Positions 15,420 to 22,100 of a DNA stretch of 24,999 nucleotides are shown here, in pieces. Location: assembly GCA_020718525.1 (NCBI GenBank), contig DYRX01000024.1:1-24999 (forward strand), given 5' to 3'. A model generated the notes under the pieces. That model was not told the origin of the DNA. It saw only the letters and a list, made by a program, of their open reading frames with translations, and made no database searches. How positions within the stretch are numbered: position 1 is the stretch's first letter; each line of letters begins with the position of its first letter. The DNA comes from Victivallis vadensis. GTDB lineage: Bacteria > Verrucomicrobiota > Lentisphaeria > Victivallales > GWF2-50-93. Both the position numbers and the translations under genes were made by a program.

Positions 15420-15478
15420 GGGAACGCCGACATCTTGTCGGCTCTTTTCCAGATGCCGAGCTGGAGCTCGGCGTTCCC
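15420..15478. repeat. nested inverted-repeat element
   Basis: GGGAACGCCGA (15420-15430) and TCGGCGTTCCC (15468-15478) are exact reverse complements bracketing 37 bases. Inside, GCCGAC (15426-15431) pairs with GTCGGC (15437-15442), and GCCGAGCT (15455-15462) pairs with AGCTCGGC (15465-15472), so two hairpins and one long stem compete. The first hairpin is followed by CTCTTTTCC and lies 27 bases after the dehydrogenase stop, so it could also end transcription. It resembles dispersed intergenic palindromes (REP/MITE-like). Confidence 0.65.
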
Positions 15479-15487
15479 GGGTGAAAT

Positions 15488-15511
15488 CTTTGTGCCTCTA
15501 TGCCTTTGTGC
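15488..15511. repeat. three tandem octamers
   Basis: CTTTGTGC, CTCTATGC and CTTTGTGC follow each other without a gap (15488-15511). Outer units are identical and the middle one differs at two positions. The tract lies just after the nested inverted repeat and before another inverted repeat (ATTCAGA 15520-15526, TCTGAAT 15529-15535). No function is suggested. Confidence 0.6.
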
Positions 15512-15597
15512 GAGGACAAATTCAGACATCTGAATCCGCGACATCGTAAAATCAGAATTCCTGACTCGTGGAAATTGCTGTTCTTGGGATTTATCTG

Positions 15598-15672
15598 CCT
15601 GTGCGAGCACGCAGACAGGTCGGGATCGGGATCGGAACTTGCCTGCGCGCTCGCGCAAGCAGGTCGGGATCG
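15598..15672. repeat. pair of bulged-hairpin repeats (REP-like)
   Basis: Two copies 44 bases apart share one fold. Copy 1 is CCTGT-GCG-AGCA-CGC-AG-ACAGG (15598-15619). Copy 2 is CCTGC-GCG-CTCG-CGC-AA-GCAGG (15642-15663). Both have a five-pair lower stem, a two-base bulge on the 3' side, a three-pair upper stem and a four-base loop. Both are followed by TCGGGATCG. The T-A pair of copy 1 is C-G in copy 2, a compensatory change. The layout recalls REP elements mobilised by RAYT transposases, but no such gene is in the window. Confidence 0.65.
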
Positions 15673-15692
15673 AATATTATTCCCATGCATCT

Positions 15693-15725
15693 ATTCCGAT
15701 TCCGATAGCGACACCGACCCCGATT
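15693..15725. repeat. degenerate hexamer tandem
   Basis: ATTCCG occurs twice (15693-15704) and is followed by ATAGCG, ACACCG, ACCCCG and a partial unit, all in six-base register. TCGGGA-type hexamers at 15620-15637 are roughly its inverse, so this tract and the hairpin pair may form one compound element. Confidence 0.5.
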
Positions 15726-15806
15726 TAAACAAATCCAAGATATGTATTTTCCATAAGATTATAATTTTCCCTATACGGCTCAAGAAGTCTGAAATTAGAA
15801 TTGAAA

Positions 15807-15836
15807 AAAATATTGAATACTGAATTTCAATATTTT
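15807..15836. repeat. 11-bp AT-rich inverted repeat
   Basis: AAAATATTGAA (15807-15817) is the exact reverse complement of TTCAATATTTT (15826-15836), with an eight-base loop. The stem is too AT-rich for a typical intrinsic terminator, and it lies 230 bases before the subtilase promoter. A binding site or the trace of a mobile element is possible. Confidence 0.45.
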
Positions 15837-16068
15837 GCATCTGGAAGCCACAGGGGACTTTCTTCACGTATTCCGCGTCATGCCGTGGCTTGATAAATGT
15901 TTCGTCGTAAAAATAATTTTTGCTTTCTATTCGGAAAATCGGGCTAGAGATACTGTGTTAGGTATGAAGCTGAACCTTTTTTAAGATATAGATTTGTTTA
16001 ATTCTCAAACCAATACAGTAGAAAAACGCTTTGACTCAATTTTTCAGACACTTTTTTTCATGGTCGGA

Positions 16069-16097
16069 TTGACATTCGAGGCAGTATGTGATATTAT
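16069..16097 (+). promoter_or_regulatory. near-consensus sigma70 promoter of the subtilase gene
   Basis: TTGACA (16069-16074) is a perfect -35 element. After exactly 17 bases TATTAT (16092-16097) follows, one mismatch from TATAAT. Transcription should start near 16104, about 53 bases before the ATG, with AAAGGAG (16145-16151) as the ribosome-binding site. This suggests strong, probably constitutive expression unless a repressor acts nearby. Confidence 0.82.
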
Positions 16098-16156
16098 ATT
16101 GATATATAACAATCCAATAATTCCATATTTTTGTTGGCAAACTGAAAGGAGATAGC

Positions 16157-19100
16157 ATGATGAAGAGGAGAAACCTTTATCTGGCACTTGTAGCTCTGGC
16201 TCTTTTGCCCTACAGCATCCTGCTTCACGAAAATAGTATCTTTGAAAATGGCGAATCAAAGGCTGAGCTGAGACCCGCACCTGCTCCCGCTGATAATTCA
16301 GAAGCTATTGGGGCTTCCGTCCAGGTGCCGGAAAAGTTCTCCGGCGCACTGATTTCAGGCTCGAAAATCGCGTCAAAGCAGTCTTCTTCGGACATTTCCG
16401 CTATGCGTTCCGAGCTAAAGAGGCAGATTCCGGAAGATTTGCTCACCGGAAATGAAGACATGCTCTCAATCGCCGGCATGCGCTGGAATACGCAGAAGGA
16501 CGAGATGCCTGAAATACCTGCGAAATTCGCAAGGAGCAATTTGCCGATGCCAGGAGAGACGGCAGACTACATCGTCCAGTTCATTGGTCCAATACAAGCC
16601 GGCTACAGGGGACTGCTGGAACGGCTCGGTGTTGAAATTTCCGACTACATTCCATACAATTCATTCAGAGTTCGAATGACAAGTGAGACCTTGTCGAGAG
16701 TATTGGCTCTCCCCGAAGTCCAGTTTTCCATGCTCTGGCAGCCATACTTCAATATTGATTCGAGTCTGCTTTCCAGAGAAAACAACCCGGCAGTCTCAAT
16801 AAACACCGACGGTAGCGAATGCGCAAATCTGAAGATTGTCCTGAAAAGCTCCAATGCCCGGGAGGCATTTTCAGAATGGCTGACATCAAATATTCCTTTT
16901 GCAGAGCCGATAGGAGATCTTCCCAATGACGGATGCCGAGACTATGTGGAAAGCCTCGTTCTAGCGAGAATCGCACTGGACAGACTTTCCGACGGGCTCG
17001 CAATTCTTGCCGCAAACGATTCTGTATATATAGTCGAGCCGTATATCAAGCTCCAAGTCCCTACGATGGAGAAGGCGAACGGAGTCCTGCAATCAGCCGA
17101 CACTAGGCGGAAACCCATTTATGAATATGGCATAGACGGGACCGGGCAAATCATAGAAACGCCGGAAAACTGCGAGCCGGACTGCGATTCTCTCCGCGAC
17201 GATGCATATTCCGCTCCAAATTGGGGAATAAGCCTCAACGGAACTGCAAACAACGCGCACCGGAAAATAATCGCATATTACGGTCCGGCGCTAGGCGATT
17301 CGGCAAATGATGGCTCCAGCGGCGGACATGGGACCCACACGGGCACAACTGCGATCGGCAACGACCTTGATGATCTCAAATACCGCGGAATAGCTCCCGC
17401 CGCCAAGCTCATTGTTGACAACTCCAGCTCCATATATGTGGATGACAGCTACGCCCTTGGAGCAAGAATCGAGACAAATTCCCTTGCAAGCTCTATCGTA
17501 AACAAGCCTCTCTACAACTCATCTCTCAGAAGCAAGGACCTCTTTGTATGGTCGAGAAAAAATTTTGTATATTTCCAGAGCGCGGCGAACAACGGCACTG
17601 CCAATCCCCCTCAATTGAGCCAGGAGGCGGTGTCTAAAAGCGGAATATGCGTAGGCGCAACAGGAACAAACAGCGGTGACTCGGTCCCGCTCAACGCGAA
17701 CGAGCAGATGCGCCCTGCAAGCGGACACGGCGGCTGTCTGGATGGCAGAATGGGAGTCACGCTCAGCGCCCCTGGAAGCGGCATTTTCGCCTCCAATTCC
17801 GACGGAAACAACAGCTCTAAAAACACTGCGCTATATGGGATGTCCGGAACATCAATGGCTACTCCATGTGCCGCCGGTGCCGCCGCTCTGGTCCGCCAGT
17901 ATTTCCTCGACGGATTCTATCCTTCCGGAACTGCGAACTTCGCAGATTCCCTCGATCCTTCGGCTTCGCTCGTAAAGGCTATGCTGATCGCATCATGCGC
18001 AGATCTCGCCGATTCCACGGCAAACCAGAGTTCGCCAAGCCTTAAGACCCATGCCCCAAACAACAAGCAGGGCTGGGGCAGAATCAAGCTGGAAGACTCC
18101 CTCTATTTCGCCAACGAAGGCAATGTCCTCGAAGTGATAGAAGACAGGAAAGGGCTAGTCGCCGGCGAAAAGACCTTCACATTCACTGTCCCTCCAGGAA
18201 TGTCAAGGCTTTCCTTTGTCCTCTCGTGGTCGGACTATCCTGGCGCGGCAAACGCCAATCCTGCCATTGTAAACAACTTGAATCTTGAGATTTCAGCGCC
18301 TGACGCGAAGACCTACAGGGGCAACGTCTTCTCCGAAGGCTGGTCCGTTCCAGACAGTGGCAGCTTTGACAGCATAGAAACCACAGAGGCAGTGAGAATA
18401 CTAAATCCGGTCTCCGGAAACTACACCGCAAAAGTAAAAGTCCAGCAGGTGGCAAGCGCAGATCCTCAGGATTTCTCGCTCGTCATGCTCGCAAACGGGA
18501 AACATGCGCCGATCGCGCAAATAAGCGGACCGGCATCCTGCAACGTCAATCAGACTGTCTCCTTCTCGTCCTCGAACTCATACGATTCCGAAGACGGGAA
18601 CTCGATGAGTTCCTACTCATGGAAGGTGGATGGAGTGCTAGTCTCGACAAGCCCGTCGTTTTCCCATTCTTTCGCGACAATCGGACCGCATTCCGTATCT
18701 TTGAAAGTCGCAGACTCTGACGGGCTTGAAAACAGGGAAAAGACCATGACTGTCCATGTTGGCAGGGAGGCGCTTTGGCGCGCTGACGAACAGGCTTCCC
18801 AGGGATATTGGCGGGAAATAACAGGCAGTAGCATGCCGCCATACACCGTCAGATGCCTAATAGACAAGGCAAAAATCAGAAATTCCTCCTCCTCGATACG
18901 CCTCGCCTTCAAGGGCAATCCCTTCGATTCCTACCAGATAAGCAATGTCTCCATTGTCAAAAGAGATGCGTCTGGCATGAACGGGCAGGACTCGACAAAT
19001 GTGCAGGTAAGTTTCGGCGGCACGGCGTGGGCAAATCCGGTGACAGTCCCATCCGAAGGACTGCTAAGCAACTCATTCAGCTTCGACTTCGACTCGACTG

Positions 19101-22100
19101 ACGACATCTTCGTCACTTTCTATGCCGTTGACAAGTTTTATCTTCTGGAGGACTGTCCCTCGACATCATATTGGATACGAAGCGGCAACCAGTGTGCAGA
19201 CATTGACTGGGAAGGTGATTCGATTCTTGCGTCCGCCTCGAGGATCGCCGGGCTTTGCAGAGTCGTAAGTTCCTACGATCCGCCGAGCTCCGCACCAGGC
19301 AATCTGCTGGCGTCAAACGGGGGACTTGGAGATCCCGACGTCATCCTTTCATGGACGGACAATTCGTTGCAGGAGGATGGCTTTGTGATCGAACGCAGTT
19401 CAAATGGAACAACCTACTTGGAAATTGCCAGAGTCGGGCGGAATATGGTCACTTACACGGACGAATCAGTTGTCCCCGCCACATACTGGTATCGTGTGAA
19501 AGCCTTCAATGAGGATGGATCGAGCGCCTGGACTGGCGTGAATTCCGTCTCTGTGGGCGGAGGAAATGCAGGTGATCCGGCAATATCGCCAATCGCAAAT
19601 CAAAACATTGCGCCAAACACTGAAAGTCAATTTTTGGAATTTACAGTGTCAGATCCCGAAACTCCGTCAAATGCAATCAGCGTGACAGGAAGCTCTTCCA
19701 ATACAAGCCTGGTCCCAAATAAGAACATTATATTGAGCGGTGGCGGTGCGACAAGAAATGTAAAAATTATTCCGGCATCAAACAGCTCCGGAACGGCGAC
19801 GATAACTCTCAGCGCCAGTGATGGCGCAGGCAGAAGCGGCACGCGGAGTTTCGATGTGAATGTGAGTTCCACCAACAGGGCTCCTACAATCTCGCTCTAC
19901 CAGAAATACGGCGCCAAAACCTGGGGCTATGCGAACTGGGACTTCGAAGTTTCCGACATCGAAACGCCATTTTCCAGCCTGACCGCCAGCGCAGTGTCGA
20001 GCAGAACAAGCATGATCCCGAACGACGCAAGCCACATTGACGTATATAAAATGGAAAACGCATTCGGAGCCGGACGGCACGGAGTGCTGATAGCCCTTGT
20101 CGCCGCTTCCGAGCCACCTCCGAACGGACAATGCGGCGTGACCGTAACGATCGGCGACGGAGGAGGACTTTCCTCTAGCTACGTGATTCCCGTTCTACAA
20201 GGGAGCAACACGGCTCCATCTTTCGTTTCGACTGTCACAGATCAGACAATTTCAAAAGATTCCTCGACTTCAGTCTTGCCTTTCACCATTACAGACAGCG
20301 AACTGCCGCTTGCGAATCTCGCAATGTCAGGCGCTTCCAGCAATCAGTCTCTTGTCCCGGATTCCGGAATTGTCCTCGGCGGAAGCAACGGAAGCAGGAC
20401 AGTCCAGATTTCGCCATATCCGAGCCGCACAGGGACTTCGACAATCACCCTCACCGTAAGCGACGGTTATCTGGGGGCTTCATCTTCCTTCCTCCTGACC
20501 GTTACCGGCACAAGCGGACCTCCGCTGATAATCTCACTAAGCCCCTCCGACAACTCCATCGCTTCCCCGTCTGAAAATCTTGTTGTGACATTCAACCAGG
20601 GCATAGTGAAGGGGGCCGGCAATATAGTCATAAAAAAGAAATCAGACGGATCTACCACTGCAAACATTCCCGTCTTGGACGCGTCCGTCACGGTCTCGGC
20701 CAATCAGGCGACGATCAATCCCTCCTCAGATTTGAGTCCGGAAACGGAATACTTCGTGTGCATAGACGAAGGAGCCTTCAAGGACTCGGGGAACAACGAA
20801 TTTGACGGAATAGACCAGTCCAGCATATGGAATTTCGAGACATCGGGCCCGCCTCCGACCATATCGGAGATAAGACCTGCGGACAACTTCCAGACTTCCG
20901 GCAAACCTGCCGGTCCGCTCGCAGGTGGACAGCAGATACTTATAAGCGGGACGAACTTTGACGATGACTGCTCGGTCTCCTTCGGCGGAGCGCAGGCGAC
21001 GGAAGTCGAAGCCAATCCGCAATACATATCATGCCGGACTCCGCCGCACGCGGCAGGAACGCTTGACGTGACAGTTACGAATCCGGATTCAAGTTCTGCA
21101 ACTCTTTCCGGAGCATACACTTACACCACTGAACTGATCCGTGACACCGGGATGTCCAAATACGACACAAGTTCCTTCGATGTCTACTGGGCTCCGAACA
21201 ACATAAATCTCGCGACTGCATCATCGTCCCCCAGCCCGCAGGGCGGGAATTATTTCACAGTCTCGCCCTTGAGCGGGACTTGGGCGGCCGGCAAGGTCTG
21301 CTACCAGGACATCACCGACAACCTGACATTCTCAAGATCCGTCAAGGGGGCCAGCACTTTCAACTTCAGCGTATATGTCTATCCGAACCATGGCGACACA
21401 TTCAACGTCATTCTCGACTACCAGCACAACGAGAGCGGAACAAGCACGCCTCCGGCAAGACATACCGTTGCGATGAAGTCCCAGGCGCTGACATCCGGAA
21501 GCTGGCAGCAGATCACTGGAAGCTACACCATGAACTGGGACAGCGACAGCGGGTATGCCTCAGGTCTTCGCTGGGCGAGAATTTATGTGAACTGCAACAC
21601 GACAAGCGTCGGAACGGGTTACAGCATTGACGGATTCAGCCTCACTGAGACATCGCACAGATCGGCAGATCTAAGTCCGATCGCCGATGCCATCGCAGTT
21701 TCCGGGACAGGCACAAACATAGTTTTCGATGCGCGAAGATCTGGAGATCCTGACGGCTCGATAATTTCCTATCAGTGGGACTTTGACGGGAACTCTTCGT
21801 TCGACAGCCCTGCAGGCGGCTTTGGCGCGCAGGTTTCATACAATTACGCATCGAACGGCGTATACAGGGCAAAACTGCGCGTCACGGATGACGATTCCAA
21901 CACGGACGACTACGAATTCGCAGTTATAGTCCCGTTCGTATCCAGGCCTTCCAGCTATGACAGCTTCAAAAACGCCACCGCGACGATACGCGGGACGGGA
22001 TTCAGCGGCTGGGGCAACTTCGAGACGAACGTCAACGCCTGGCTCACTGCAAATGGCTACAGCACAATAAGTTCCGGATCTGACTGTGACATCAACATAA

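Larger units (their letters stand above)
15394..16156. other. repeat-rich intergenic region
   Basis: Over 750 bases without a credible gene separate the dehydrogenase from the giant subtilase. The left part (15420-15725) is packed with short inverted and tandem repeats, listed individually. The middle (about 15725-16060) is AT-rich with one inverted repeat at 15807-15836. The right end holds the subtilase promoter. Long antisense frames here are shadows. Confidence 0.7.

Noticed and set aside
14653..15690. 345-codon minus-strand frame opposite the dehydrogenase
   Set aside because: It is the antisense shadow of a well-matched enzyme, with Cys- and Arg-rich, family-less sequence.
15394..16156. 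Insertion sequence or transposase remnant
   Set aside because: Inverted and tandem repeats are present, but no transposase-like coding sequence or target-site duplication could be seen.
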